Shown: positions 19,057 through 27,909, numbered from the stretch's first letter. The stretch: 64,000 nt of DNA from Streptomyces sp. Je 1-332 (GCF_040730185.1 NZ_CP160402.1:2418001-2482000); one strand, 5' to 3'. Numbers and translations: made by a program. Notes: generated by a model from the letters alone, not told the origin.

Positions 19057-19078
19057 TCTTGAACTGTCTCTTGAACTG
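19057..19078. promoter_or_regulatory. Direct repeat in nuclease promoter region
   Basis: TCTTGAACTG occurs at 19057 and 19069, a 12-nt period. On the other strand each copy reads CAGTTCAAGA, with the GTTCA start seen in PHO-box repeats, but the period of known PHO boxes is 11. Position about 110 bp before the nuclease start suits an activator site. Confidence 0.35.
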
Positions 19079-19187
19079 ACCACCGGATTGACGCGACCCT
19101 GTCACCTGACGCACATCCGCAGGAAACCCCACCGCGTCAGCATGGCCGCCCCAACGGCCAACATCCCCCCACGTCAAGGGAGTTCGT

Positions 19188-19835
19188 ATGTCCGCTGTCT
19201 ACGCGCGTCGACGCCTCGCCACTCTCACCGCCCTGACCGCACTCGCCTCCGCGGCGTCCCTCCTCACCGGCGCCCCGGCCCAGGCCGCTCCCCCGGCACC
19301 GGTCTCCGCCGCCACCGCCCGCACCTACCTGGGGCAGCTCACGGAGAAGGCCGAGGGCTCCTCCGACGGCTACAGCCGCGACAAGTTCCCGCACTGGAGC
19401 ACCCAGTCCGGCGCCTGCGACACCCGCGAGGTCGTCCTCAAGCGCGACGGCACGAACGTCCAGCAGGACTCCAGCTGTGCGGCCACCTCGGGCTCCTGGA
19501 AGTCCCCGTACGACGGCGGCACCTGGACCGCGGCGTCCGACGTCGACATCGACCACGTCATCCCGCTCTCCGAGGCCTGGAAGTCCGGCGCGAACAGTTG
19601 GACCACCGCCCAGCGGGAAGGTTTCGCCAACGATCTCAGCCGCCCCCAGCTGATCGCCGTCACCGACAACGTCAACCAGAGCAAGGGCGACCAGGACCCG
19701 GCGGAGTGGATGCCGCCCACCACGTCGTACCACTGCTACTACGCCCGGATGTGGGTGGACGTGAAGCACCACTACAGCCTGACGGTGAACGCGGAGGAGA
19801 AGACCAAGCTGTCGTCGGTCCTCAGCGGCTGCTGA
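19188..19835 (+). CDS. Secreted HNH-type nuclease (DUF1524/GmrSD-C-like)
   Basis: 215 aa with a clear Sec signal peptide: basic MSAVYARRRL, hydrophobic core LTALTALASAASLLTG, cleavage after AQA near residue 33. The mature domain has the H-N-H core VDIDHVIPLSEAWKSGA, then DLSRPQLIAVTDNVNQSKGDQDPAEWMP, matching the DUF1524 type of secreted nucleases. Four Cys (two in the CDT...SSCAA pair, two near the C-terminus) could make disulfides. The ATG at 19188 follows GGGAG. It would degrade extracellular DNA for nutrients. Divided from the GDT1 gene by about 500 bp holding the riboswitch and promoters. Confidence 0.85.
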   Translation: MSAVYARRRLATLTALTALASAASLLTGAPAQAAPPAPVSAATARTYLGQLTEKAEGSSDGYSRDKFPHWSTQSGACDTREVVLKRDGTNVQQDSSCAATSGSWKSPYDGGTWTAASDVDIDHVIPLSEAWKSGANSWTTAQREGFANDLSRPQLIAVTDNVNQSKGDQDPAEWMPPTTSYHCYYARMWVDVKHHYSLTVNAEEKTKLSSVLSGC

Positions 19836-19971
19836 GGTCACCGGGTCACCAGTAGTGCACCGGGTCACAAGTAGTGAGGTCACCGGCCTGTAACCAGCGG
19901 GAATCCCCGGAACCTCGCCACCGGCCTCCGTCGTTCCGTACCGTACGGGGCGACGGAGGAGAGTGATCAAC

Positions 19972-21648
19972 GTGGCACGGCTGCGCCTGGGTCCACTACT
20001 GAGGTATGTCGACGGTTCGACGGCGACGGTCTGGGTCGAGGCCGACCGCCCCTGCACCGCCGAGGTGCGGTGCGCGGACGGCGCCAAAGGCACGGCGAAC
20101 ACGTTCCAGATCGCGGGCCATCACTATGCGCTCATCCCGGTCACCGGCCTGCGTCCGGGCACGGAGACCGCGTACGAGGTGCGGCTCGGCGACAGCGGCG
20201 GCCCCGTGTGGCCGCTACCGGACTCGCCCTTCCCGCCGAGCACCATCCGCACGCCGGGCGAGGGCGACGACGAGGAGCTCCGTGTCACCTTCGGGTCCTG
20301 CCGCTGGGCGGCTCCGCCGAGCGACGAGCACGACCCCGTCGGGCCCGACGCCCTGGACACCCTCGCCGCGCGCATCGCCACCGGCACACCGGCCGACCGC
20401 CCGGACGTCCTGCTCCTCCTGGGCGACCAGGTGTACGGGGACAACACGTCCGAGGCCACGCGCCGCTGGCTCGCGGCCCGCCGGAACCTGAACGAACCGC
20501 CGGGCGACCAGGTCGCGGACTACGAGGAGTACACCCACCTCTACTACGAATCGTGGCTCGACCCCGAAGTGCGGTGGCTGCTGTCCACCGTGCCCAGTTG
20601 CATGATCTTCGACGATCACGACGTCATAGACGACTGGAACACCAGCGCGGCCTGGCTCGCCGAGATGCGGGCGACACCGTGGTGGCGCGAGCGGGTGCTG
20701 AGCGGCCTGATGTCGTACTGGGTCTACCAGCACCTCGGCAATCTGCCGCCCGCCGAGCTGGAGCGCGACGAGCTGTACGCCACGCTGCGCTCGACACCCG
20801 ACGGCACGGACGCACTGCGCGCGTTCGCGGCGGCCTCGGACGCCGACCCAGGGGCTACCCGGTGGAGCTACCGCCGGGACTTCGGCCGCGTACGCCTGCT
20901 CATGATCGACACCAGGGCGGCGCGCGTCCTGGACGAACAGAACCGCGCCATGATCGACCCGGACGAGGCCCGCTGGCTGCGCGAGCAGGCGCTGGACGGC
21001 GTGGGCGGAGAAGACGGCCCGGGCCGCACGGGCGGCTACGACCACCTTCTGATCGGCACGTCGCTGCCCTGGCTGCTTCCGCACCTCATCCATGACGCCG
21101 AGGGCTGGAACGCCGCGCTGTGCCGTGGCGAGCGGGGAGAGCGCTGGGCCCGCTTCGGCGAGAACCTGCGCAGGCGGTCGGATCTGGAGCACTGGGCGGC
21201 GTTCCCCTCGTCCTTCGACGCGCTCACCTCGCTGATCGCCGAGGCGGGCACGGGGGCGGGCGCCCCGGCGACGGTGTGTGTGCTCTCCGGCGACGTCCAC
21301 CACGCGTACATCGCGGAACCGACCTGGCCGGCGGGCGTCGGCCCCGAGGCCCGCGTCCTGCAACTGACGTGCTCCCCCGTCCACAACTCCATCCCCGCGT
21401 CGATAAAGCTGGGCTTCCACTTCGGCTGGAGCAGGGTGGGCCGAGCCCTGGGCCGCCGCTTCGTCCGCCACGGCCGGACGGCACGGGCAGCCATCAACTG
21501 GCGCAAAACGGGCGGCCCCTGGTTCGGCAACCAGCTCATGACACTGACACTGAGGGGCCGTTCGGCGGACGTACGACTGGACCAGGCACAGGTGGTGAAG
21601 GGCGTCGGCACCCACTTGGAGACGACGCAGAGGTCACGGCTCTCGTGA
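19972..21648 (+). CDS. PhoD-like metallophosphoesterase
   Basis: About 558 aa. An N-terminal fibronectin/PhoD_N-like beta domain (about 1-95, ending TIRTPG) precedes the metallophosphatase domain: LRVTFGSCRW, LLLLGDQVYGDN, CMIFDDHDVIDDWNTS, RRDFGRVRLLMIDTR and VLSGDVHHAYIAE, which together supply the metal-binding Asp, His and Asn. No signal peptide or Tat motif is visible, so unlike classic PhoD it may be cytoplasmic. The GTG at 19972 is placed 11 nt after GGAGGA; a GTG at 19963 sits too close. Likely a phosphodiesterase or alkaline phosphatase on unknown substrate. Confidence 0.85.
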   Translation: MARLRLGPLLRYVDGSTATVWVEADRPCTAEVRCADGAKGTANTFQIAGHHYALIPVTGLRPGTETAYEVRLGDSGGPVWPLPDSPFPPSTIRTPGEGDDEELRVTFGSCRWAAPPSDEHDPVGPDALDTLAARIATGTPADRPDVLLLLGDQVYGDNTSEATRRWLAARRNLNEPPGDQVADYEEYTHLYYESWLDPEVRWLLSTVPSCMIFDDHDVIDDWNTSAAWLAEMRATPWWRERVLSGLMSYWVYQHLGNLPPAELERDELYATLRSTPDGTDALRAFAAASDADPGATRWSYRRDFGRVRLLMIDTRAARVLDEQNRAMIDPDEARWLREQALDGVGGEDGPGRTGGYDHLLIGTSLPWLLPHLIHDAEGWNAALCRGERGERWARFGENLRRRSDLEHWAAFPSSFDALTSLIAEAGTGAGAPATVCVLSGDVHHAYIAEPTWPAGVGPEARVLQLTCSPVHNSIPASIKLGFHFGWSRVGRALGRRFVRHGRTARAAINWRKTGGPWFGNQLMTLTLRGRSADVRLDQAQVVKGVGTHLETTQRSRLS

Positions 21649-21898
21649 GCTCCGGGGGCTCGTGGGGCTAGCCCCTGGGTCCCATAACCCCGCAAAGGCG
21701 GCCAGCACCCCCAGACAGTACGTGACACAGGCCACACCCCTCTGGTGAACCTCCGTCACGGGGTTCGACTTCGGGGGTTCCGGCGGCATGATGAGGCGGA
21801 CCGTCCGCTTCCACCACCCCGCACCCCGCACCCACTCCACACCCCCCAACCACCCCCACGCCCCCCACCGCCCCCTGCTATGCCCGGGAGTCACGCTC

Positions 21899-23875
21899 TT
21901 GTTCGCACCATCCGCAGCGGCCGCACCGGAACATGACGTTGCAGTCGCCGTCGTCGGCGCGGGGCCCCGCGGCACGAGTGTCCTGGAGCGCCTCTGCGCC
22001 TCGGCGGCCGAACTCCTGCCGCCAGGGGCGCGGCTGACGGTTCACGTCGTCGACCCCTCGCCCCCGGGGCCGGGACGGGTCTGGCGGACCGCCCAGCCGG
22101 CCGAGCTGCTCATGAACACGGTCGCTTCACAGGTGACGCTCTTCACCGACGAGAGCGTCGACTGCGCGGGACCGATACGGCCGGGCCCGAGCCTGTACGC
22201 ATGGGCCGCCGCCGGACACGCGCCGGCGCTCGGCCCCGACGACTACCCGACCCGCGCCTGCTACGGCCGCTATCTGGAGTGGGTCTTCGCCGAGACCCTG
22301 CGCCGCGCCCCCGGAACCGTCCGGGTCGAGGCGCACGCGGCGCGCGCCGTACGCCTCGAAGGGCCTGCCGACGGCGCCCAGTCCCTCGTGCTCGACAGCG
22401 GCCGCGAGCTCTCCGGGCTCGACGCCGTCATCCTCGCGCAGGGGCACCTCCCCACAGTCAGCGACGAGGGGCAGGAGCACCTCACCGCGCACGCGGCCCG
22501 GCACGGCCTGCGCCACATCCCGCCCGCCAACCCCGCCGACGTGGACCTCTCGGCCATCGCCCCCGGCGAGCGTGTCCTGCTGCGCGGGCTCGGCCTGAAC
22601 TTCTTCGACCACATGGCGCTCCTGACGCAGGGCCGCGGCGGACGCTTCGCCCCGGCGCCGGGAGGCGGCCTGCGCTACCACCCCTCGGGGCACGAGCCGA
22701 AGCTGTACGCGGGTTCGCGGCGCGGCATCCCGTACCAAGCGCGCGGCGACAACGAGAAGGGCCCCTACGGACGGCACGAGCCACTCGTCCTCACGTCCGA
22801 CGTCATAGCCCGCTTCCGCAAGCGCGCCGACAGCGGTGACGCCCCGGACTTCCTGGACGAGATATGGCCGCTGGTTGCCAAGGAGGTGGAGACGGTCTAC
22901 TACGCGGCCCTCGTCCAGCCCCGCGAGCGGGAGCGGGTAACGGACTTCCGGGACGCCTTCCTCGCCGTACCGCACCACAGTCCTCAAGAGGCCCTCGTAC
23001 TGGACGAGTTCGGAGTCCCCGAAGCCGCACGCTGGTCCTGGGACCGCCTCGCGCAGCCGCATGCCGGCCACGCCTTCGGCTCCCCGGCCGACTTCCGCGC
23101 CTGGCTGCTTTCGTATCTGCGCGAGGACGTCGCGCAGGCCGCGCTCGGCAATGTCACGAGCCCGCTGAAGTCCGCCCTCGACGTCCTGCGCGACCTGCGC
23201 AACGAACTCCGCCTGATCCTCGACCACGGCGGCCTGTCGGGGACCTCACGCCGCGAGCACCTGGACCGCTGGTACACCCCGCTCAACGCCTACCTGTCGA
23301 TCGGCCCTCCCCGGCGCCGCATCGAGGAGATGACCGCGCTGATCGAGGCGGGCGTCGTGGAGGTGCTCGGCCCGCGTCTCGCCGTGCGGCCCGCGGCGGG
23401 CGGGACGTTCCTCGCCCACTCCCCCGACGTACCGGGTTCGGATGTGTCGGTGACCACAGTGATCGAGGCCCGGCTCCCCGAACCGGATGTGCGGCGCACC
23501 GCGGACGAGCTGCTCGGGCGGCTCCTGGAGACGGGCCAGTGCCGCGCCCACGTGGTCGGCGGCCACGAAACCGGAGGCCTCGACGTCACTCCCCGCCCCT
23601 ATCACCTGATTGACCGTCAAGGCCGTTCCCACGCACGGCGGTTCGCGTTCGGAGTGCCCACCGAGGGCGTGCACTGGGTGACGGCGGCCGGGGCCAGGCC
23701 CGGCGTCGACTCGGTCACCCTGTCCGACGCGGACGCGGTGGCGCGGGCCGCGCTGCGGACGGCGGCGGGAGCGGCAGGGGCGACGGAGATCCCTTCCCCG
23801 AGGGGAGCGGTCCCCTCCGCGCGGCAAGCGGAATCGCCGGAATGGCCAGATGTTGAACTTGCAAGCATAGATTAG
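21899..23875 (+). CDS. FAD/NAD(P)-binding protein (NAD_binding_9 type)
   Basis: About 658 aa. A Rossmann dinucleotide motif opens the domain: VAVAVVGAGPRGTSVLERL, followed by VHVVDPSPPGPGRVWRT and LLMNTVASQVTLF. The remaining length matches the large FAD/NAD(P)-binding family seen in actinomycetes, whose reaction is not established. I place the start at the TTG at 21899, 8 nt after GGGAG; an ATG pair at 21788 would add a Pro/His-rich stretch coded by low-complexity C-runs. Its TAG stop lies inside an iron-box-like dyad that belongs to the next promoter. Some relatives sit in siderophore or amine-oxidation loci, but the role here is open. Confidence 0.75.
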   Translation: MFAPSAAAAPEHDVAVAVVGAGPRGTSVLERLCASAAELLPPGARLTVHVVDPSPPGPGRVWRTAQPAELLMNTVASQVTLFTDESVDCAGPIRPGPSLYAWAAAGHAPALGPDDYPTRACYGRYLEWVFAETLRRAPGTVRVEAHAARAVRLEGPADGAQSLVLDSGRELSGLDAVILAQGHLPTVSDEGQEHLTAHAARHGLRHIPPANPADVDLSAIAPGERVLLRGLGLNFFDHMALLTQGRGGRFAPAPGGGLRYHPSGHEPKLYAGSRRGIPYQARGDNEKGPYGRHEPLVLTSDVIARFRKRADSGDAPDFLDEIWPLVAKEVETVYYAALVQPRERERVTDFRDAFLAVPHHSPQEALVLDEFGVPEAARWSWDRLAQPHAGHAFGSPADFRAWLLSYLREDVAQAALGNVTSPLKSALDVLRDLRNELRLILDHGGLSGTSRREHLDRWYTPLNAYLSIGPPRRRIEEMTALIEAGVVEVLGPRLAVRPAAGGTFLAHSPDVPGSDVSVTTVIEARLPEPDVRRTADELLGRLLETGQCRAHVVGGHETGGLDVTPRPYHLIDRQGRSHARRFAFGVPTEGVHWVTAAGARPGVDSVTLSDADAVARAALRTAAGAAGATEIPSPRGAVPSARQAESPEWPDVELASID

Positions 23876-23885
23876 GTTCACCTAA
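23872..23885. promoter_or_regulatory. Iron box (DmdR/IdeR-type operator)
   Basis: TTAGGT-TC-ACCTAA, a perfect dyad extended to the right by CCT, closely matching Streptomyces DmdR iron boxes (TTAGGTTAGGCTCACCTAA-like, from memory). It overlaps the stop codon of the FAD gene and lies about 55 bp before the DoxX start. Confidence 0.65.
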
Positions 23886-23937
23886 CCTTGGGCCTCCGCT
23901 CGGTTACCGTCCCCAAAGACCGAAGGAGTCCCCCACC

Positions 23938-24387
23938 ATGACTGGACGTCTCAACAGCGCCCAGCCCTACGCCCTCGGGCTTTTCCGCATAGTCATCGGC
24001 CTGCTCTTCGCCTGCCACGGCGCCGCCTCGCTCTTCGGAGTGCTCGGTGGCGCGATGGGCGGCGGCACGGTCGACGCCGGCACCTGGCCGGGCTGGTACG
24101 CGGCCGTCATCCAGCTGGTCGGCGGCGGCCTGGTCGCCCTCGGCCTCGGCACCCGCGCCGCCGCGTTCATCTCGTCCGGCTCGATGGCGTACGCCTACTT
24201 CAAGGTGCACCAGCCGGAGGCCCTGTGGCCGATGCAGAACGGCGGAGAGGCCTCCGCGATCTTCTGCTGGGCCATGCTCCTGCTCGTCTTCACCGGCTCG
24301 GGCGCGCTCGGCCTCGACCGGCTCTTCGCCTCGCGCGGTGCGAGCGAGACCAAGGCGGCGTCGGAGCGGACGCCGGTGGCGGCCTGA
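23938..24387 (+). CDS. DoxX-family membrane protein
   Basis: 149-aa protein with four predicted helices: LGLFRIVIGLLFACHGAASLFG, the loop GTWPGWYAAVIQLVGGGLVALGLGTRAAAF, and ASAIFCWAMLLLVFTGSGALGLD. This is the DoxX/DoxD fold; in mycobacteria DoxX works with SodA and SseA in a membrane oxidoreductase complex against thiol stress. ATG 23938 follows GAAGGAG. A DmdR-type iron box precedes it, so it should be repressed by iron. It is convergent with a superoxide dismutase gene. Confidence 0.85.
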   Translation: MTGRLNSAQPYALGLFRIVIGLLFACHGAASLFGVLGGAMGGGTVDAGTWPGWYAAVIQLVGGGLVALGLGTRAAAFISSGSMAYAYFKVHQPEALWPMQNGGEASAIFCWAMLLLVFTGSGALGLDRLFASRGASETKAASERTPVAA

Positions 24388-24411
24388 CGCGCCCGCGCAG
24401 CCGCGCACACC

Positions 24412-24468
24412 CTGACGTGAGGGCGCCCCATCCTCGTGCGTTACGAGGATGGGGCGCCCTCACGTCAG
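24412..24468. terminator. Bidirectional terminator, DoxX / SOD
   Basis: Perfect 26-bp stem: it begins CTGACGTGAGGGCGCC at 24412 and ends GGCGCCCTCACGTCAG at 24468, with a GCGTT loop at 24438-24442. It separates two convergent genes and is the strongest hairpin in the window. Confidence 0.9.
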
Positions 24469-24478
24469 CTCATGAGCC

Positions 24479-25047
24479 TCAGTGGGTGGGAAGGAACGGC
24501 ACCGTCACGCACGCCGACCGGTCCCCCGCCCCACCCTGCTCACCGTGCAGCACGACGGACCTGGCCTCCCCCGCACGGAACTCCCAGTCATGGCGGGAGG
24601 TCGCCGTGCCCGAACCGTCCTTGCCCGCGGTGAAGTCCAGCCAGACCTCGTTCTCCGGGTTGACGTAGGCCGGGTCCTCCGAGGGCTGGACCGGGTCCTG
24701 GCGGTGCTGGTAGTGCCCGCCCGCCGCGTCGGGGTCGCTGCCGCACGGCTTCTGGTGCACGTGCGCCCCGTACGCGTAACCGGGTTTCATCCCCTTCACC
24801 CGGAGCGTGACCTCCATGTCGCCCGGCTTGCCTCGCTGTTCGATCTCGATCTGCGACCCGGCGGGACGAGTTTCGTGTCGTACGTGACCGCCCACGAGTA
24901 CATCGAGGCCTTGGGCGGCGCGAACCGCCCCGCGACCCGCATCTCGTAATACGGCGCGCCTCCGTCAACCGCTCCCCCGCCGACCGCGCCACCGCCCGCT
25001 GCGAGCACCGCTGTTGCCACGGCCCCGGCGAGCATTCCTGCCACCAT
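24479..25047 (-). pseudogene. Cu/Zn superoxide dismutase (SodC-like), frameshifted
   Basis: Two adjacent frames together make one secreted SodC-like protein. Frame 1 starts at ATG 25047 after AGGAAGGAG, gives a hydrophobic signal segment (MVAGMLAGAVATAVLAAGG) and runs to AVTYDTKLVP. Frame 2 continues from AGSQIEIEQRGKPGD through the metal-binding GAHVHQKPCG, AAGGHYQH and VVLHGE to the stop at 24479. The join needs one extra base in the GGG run at about 24863-24865 (CCC in the coding strand). All four His ligands expected in the Cu/Zn fold are present in frame 2, so the gene appears recently broken, or this is a sequencing error in a homopolymer. Intact, it would remove periplasmic or extracellular superoxide. 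Confidence 0.78.
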
Positions 25048-25276
25048 CGCCCCGCTCCTTCCTGTTGGTGACTCTGTTGGTACGGGACTTCGGCGCCGTA
25101 TGCCCCATCGAAGGCGGCAGCCGGGTGAACGTGACGTAGCGAACATATGAGCCCCCCGTGGATCTCCGGCGGGGACCGCGGCGTACGCTGTACAGCTGTC
25201 ACCAAGCCGCCCCTGCCGCTCCCCCGCGACGTCGCGGCAGTCACGTCGTCGACCGGGGAGTTACGGGGAAATTCCG

Positions 25277-25981
25277 GTGCTTGAGAGTCTGGGCTCACTG
25301 ACCAGCAGCCCATGGATCTACGCGGTAGTCGCGCTTTCGGTGCTTTTCGACATCGTCCTGCCCGTGCTGCCGAGCGGCGTCCTCGTCATCACGGCGGCCA
25401 CCGCGGCGGCCGCGGCAGGCACGGCGAGTACGGCGACCGCGGGCGCGGGGAGCGTGCCGCACGCGGTGCCCGACATCCTGATCCTGCTGCTCTGCGCGGC
25501 CACCGCCTCGGTACTCGGCGACCTGGCCGTCTACCGCCTCGCCTGGCGCGGCGGCGAGCGCCTGGACCGCGCCATCGCCCGCTCCCGGCGCCTCACCACC
25601 GCGCAGGAACGACTCGGCACCGCGCTCTCCCGGGGCGGCGGCGCCCTGGTCGTCCTCGCGCGCTTCGCCCCGGCGGGCCGCTCGATCGTCTCGCTCGCGG
25701 CGGGCGCGGCACATCGCAAGGTGCGTGAGTTCCTGCCCTGGTCGGCCCTGGCGGGCGTGGCGTGGGCCGGGTACAGCGTCGCGCTCGGTTACTTCGGCGG
25801 GCAGTGGCTCGGCGCGACGTGGCTGGCCACGGGTGTCTCACTGCTCGCGCTGTTCGCGGCGGGCGCGGGTGCGGCGTTCCTGGTCCGCCGACCGCGGTCG
25901 GCGACTGCGGCGGCTGGGGCGGGGGCTGCCGGGGCCGCCGGGGCGGCGGCGGGGGCTGCTGGGGCTGCGGCGGCGAACTAG
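25277..25981 (+). CDS. DedA/VTT-family membrane protein
   Basis: 234 aa with about five helices. The DedA pattern is present: VLFDIVLPVLPSGVLVI near the N-terminus, LGDLAVYRLAWRGGERL in the middle, and LARFAPAGRSIVSLAAGAAHRKVREFLPWSALAGVAW, containing the conserved F/Y-x-R-F-x-P-x-x-R-x-x and Gly-rich helix. DedA proteins scramble or flip undecaprenyl phosphate and phospholipids in other bacteria. The C-terminal tail is almost all Ala/Gly (AAAGAGAAGAAGAAAGAAGA), coded by GC-rich repeats. GTG at 25277 follows GGGGAA. Its TAG stop shares the four bases CTAG with the stop of the convergent DUF2277 gene. Confidence 0.8.
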   Translation: MLESLGSLTSSPWIYAVVALSVLFDIVLPVLPSGVLVITAATAAAAAGTASTATAGAGSVPHAVPDILILLLCAATASVLGDLAVYRLAWRGGERLDRAIARSRRLTTAQERLGTALSRGGGALVVLARFAPAGRSIVSLAAGAAHRKVREFLPWSALAGVAWAGYSVALGYFGGQWLGATWLATGVSLLALFAAGAGAAFLVRRPRSATAAAGAGAAGAAGAAAGAAGAAAAN

Positions 25982-26235
25982 GCCGCCGGGGCTTCCTCGG
26001 GCGTCCGGTCGGCGGCCCGCGGCTTGGCCCCGCGCACCTCGATCCCGGCGAGCAGTTCCGCGGTGGCCTCGGCGACCGCGTCCACGGCTCGGTCGAAGAC
26101 CTCGCGGTTGTGCGCGGCCGGGGCACGGAACCCCGAGACCTTGCGCACGTACTGAAGCGCGGCGGCCCGGATCTCCTCCTCGGTGGCGTCGTCGGGGATG
26201 GCGGGCGGACGGAGCGTCTTGATGCTGCGGCACAT
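25978..26235 (-). CDS. DUF2277 protein
   Basis: 85-aa protein that starts with the family signature MCRSIKTLRP and continues EEEIRAAALQYVRKVSGFRAP, then FDRAVDAVAEATAELLAGI. Members are small, soluble and of unknown function, mostly in actinobacteria and proteobacteria. ATG at 26235 lacks a clear ribosome site. It overlaps the DedA gene by 4 bp at the stops. Confidence 0.82.
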   Translation of the reverse strand: MCRSIKTLRPPAIPDDATEEEIRAAALQYVRKVSGFRAPAAHNREVFDRAVDAVAEATAELLAGIEVRGAKPRAADRTPEEAPAA

Positions 26236-26295
26236 GCTTACAGCTTGCCGCGAAGGGAGCTCGGACGTGAAGTCGTCCGCGCGACGAGAGCTCAC

Positions 26296-26360
26296 ACACC
26301 CCGCTCCCCGCTCCCCGCGCCCCGCTCCCCGCATCCCCGCACCCCGCATCCCCGCACCCC
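26296..26360. repeat. Low-complexity CCCCGC repeat tract
   Basis: Imperfect tandem of CCCCGCTC / CCCCGCAT / CCCCGCAC 8-base units between the DUF2277 start and the next gene. Probably slippage-prone intergenic DNA; no function seen. Confidence 0.7.
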
Positions 26361-26431
26361 TCCCGAAGTTCACCCCACCTCAGGCGTGGCGGCTCTCGCA
26401 CTCGAAATTCGAACAGGAGTAGCATTACGGG

Positions 26432-26779
26432 GTGCCTGCAACCCCTGCATACGACTTCCCTGACGACCTCCTCGCGGGTCAGGAGGAACTGCACCAGGTC
26501 CGGGCCGAACTCCTGGCCCTGCTGAAGCGGCTCCCCTGGTCGGTCACGCCCCTCGACGGCTTCAGCGACGACCACGGCTGGCGGAAGGTGGAGCGCCCCG
26601 CCTCCCCCGGCTGGACACCGGACGAACAGGAGGAGGTCGAGAAACTCCGTGCCCGGGAGCGGGAGTTGGCGGTGTTCGTCACGTGTCACCGCTTCTGGGA
26701 TCAGGTGTCGGGACCCGATGCGGTGGCGGCTCGTGCACGGCTGAAACACATCCACGAGAAATCCATTGACACCGGGTGA
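26432..26779 (+). CDS. Conserved small hypothetical protein
   Basis: 115 aa, soluble, charged and helical. Recognisable parts: DFPDDLLAGQEELHQVRAELLALLKRLPW near the N-terminus and TPDEQEEVEKLRARERELAVFVTCHRFWDQV in the second half, which could form a helical hairpin. The length and codon use are those of a real gene and I believe relatives occur across Streptomyces, but no function is known to me. GTG at 26432 has AGGAGT 14 nt upstream. Followed 40 bp later by a small membrane protein gene, possibly in one transcript. Confidence 0.65.
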   Translation: MPATPAYDFPDDLLAGQEELHQVRAELLALLKRLPWSVTPLDGFSDDHGWRKVERPASPGWTPDEQEEVEKLRARERELAVFVTCHRFWDQVSGPDAVAARARLKHIHEKSIDTG

Positions 26780-26819
26780 CGGCGGGCGTTGACTCCTGCT
26801 ACGCCAAGGAGGTGCCGCC

Positions 26820-27143
26820 ATGAACGCTCTGCTGGTCGTCCTGCTTCTCGCTCTGGTCGGCCTGGGTTTCGGCCAGCCAGTTCTGTGGCTGGCCGCTGCG
26901 GCACTCGTCTTCTTCATGGTCCAGCAGTACGACCGCGGAGGCTCCGGCAAGAGCAGCAGCGGAAGCGGCGCGAGCGGAGCCTCGGGGGCCGGAGGTGGCG
27001 GCGGGGGCGCAGCCGGCGGTGGGGGCGGAGGTGGCGGAGGCGGAGGCTATCCCAAGACCTACCGCGACTACCGCATCCGCAAGGAACGCCAGGAGCGCTG
27101 GGACCGCAGGTACCGCCGGACCCACCCGGGTTCGGGCCGCTGA
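26820..27143 (+). CDS. Small membrane protein with Gly-rich linker
   Basis: 107 aa. Two hydrophobic segments (residues 3-18 and 20-37) form a membrane hairpin, then a poly-Gly/Ser linker of about 40 residues leads to a basic, Arg/Tyr-rich tail, YPKTYRDYRIRKERQERWDRRYRR. The tail could bind lipid headgroups, nucleic acid or a partner. ATG at 26820 follows a strong AAGGAGG site. No known family recognised. Confidence 0.7.
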   Translation: MNALLVVLLLALVGLGFGQPVLWLAAAALVFFMVQQYDRGGSGKSSSGSGASGASGAGGGGGGAAGGGGGGGGGGGYPKTYRDYRIRKERQERWDRRYRRTHPGSGR

Positions 27144-27239
27144 GCCGGACGGTCACCGCCGGGCAGCCGTCCGACTCAGCGAAGCCCCTCCATGCCGTAC
27201 CAACGGCAGTCCCCGTAGGGGCACTTCGCCGGGTCGGCC

Positions 27240-27584
27240 TCAGCCGACCGGCGCCCCGGCGGGCAGCCCACCGAGCATCGAGACCGCTCCGAGCGCCGCG
27301 TCGCCGGCCTTGGTCGTGACGGCGCCGGGGTTGTTCGCGGTCAGCTCTCCGGTGGTCGGGTCCACTGCGGCCTCGCCGAGGAGGTCCTGCACGTCCTGCG
27401 TGGTCCTGGTGGCGGAGTCGAGGACCCGCGTCACGCCGTCGGCGGACGGCTGAGCCTGCGGCTGGGGCTGAGGCTGGGGCGCGGCGATCGCGGGGGCAAC
27501 GGCACCCAGCGCGAGCCCGACACCGGCGACTCCGACGGCACTGGCGACACTGGCGACACCAGCAGCGGCCTTGGAGATCTTCAC
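27240..27584 (-). CDS. Small secreted protein
   Basis: 114 aa with a Sec signal (VKISKAAAGVASVASAVGVA core, cleavage after AIA near residue 36), then a PQPQPQPQAQPSADG repeat and a short helical domain with TGELTANNPG. No family is recognised; it resembles the many small exported proteins of Streptomyces (chaplin-like in size only, no chaplin motif). The GTG at 27584 is preceded by GGAAGGG. Confidence 0.65.
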   Translation of the reverse strand: MKISKAAAGVASVASAVGVAGVGLALGAVAPAIAAPQPQPQPQAQPSADGVTRVLDSATRTTQDVQDLLGEAAVDPTTGELTANNPGAVTTKAGDAALGAVSMLGGLPAGAPVG

Positions 27585-27909
27585 GAGGTGTATCCCTTCC
27601 GGCAGGGCCCAACGGCAGCACGACGGTCGCCCGCCCGAAGCATCCGCACAGGACACTCGCACAGGCCTTGCCACTGCCTCCAACTCACCCGAGATCCCCG
27701 AAGTTCTGGACGACCACCCGATCGATTTCACTGCCGCGGTCCACGGGTCGGGCCGCGTACCGGCCGGGATTCCCCCAGGTGGCGGCCCCCGCTTGACAGG
27801 CAGACGATGGAGTGAAGGGGTCGGCTGGTGATGACGTCGGCCGTGGACCCCGCGGCGGCGACAACTGACTCCGAGATCGCGGGCGTGAGCCCGAACGGAG
27901 GAAGTTGTC
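27585..27909. promoter_or_regulatory. Divergent promoter region (secreted protein / cupin)
   Basis: About 325 bp with no convincing gene. TTGACA at 27793-27798 may be a -35 box for the cupin gene, but a good -10 at the right distance is not evident. Nothing else stands out. Confidence 0.35.

Noticed and set aside
24479..25047. SodC frameshift considered as programmed frameshifting
   Set aside because: No slippery heptamer or downstream pseudoknot was recognised; a missing base in a GGG run is simpler.
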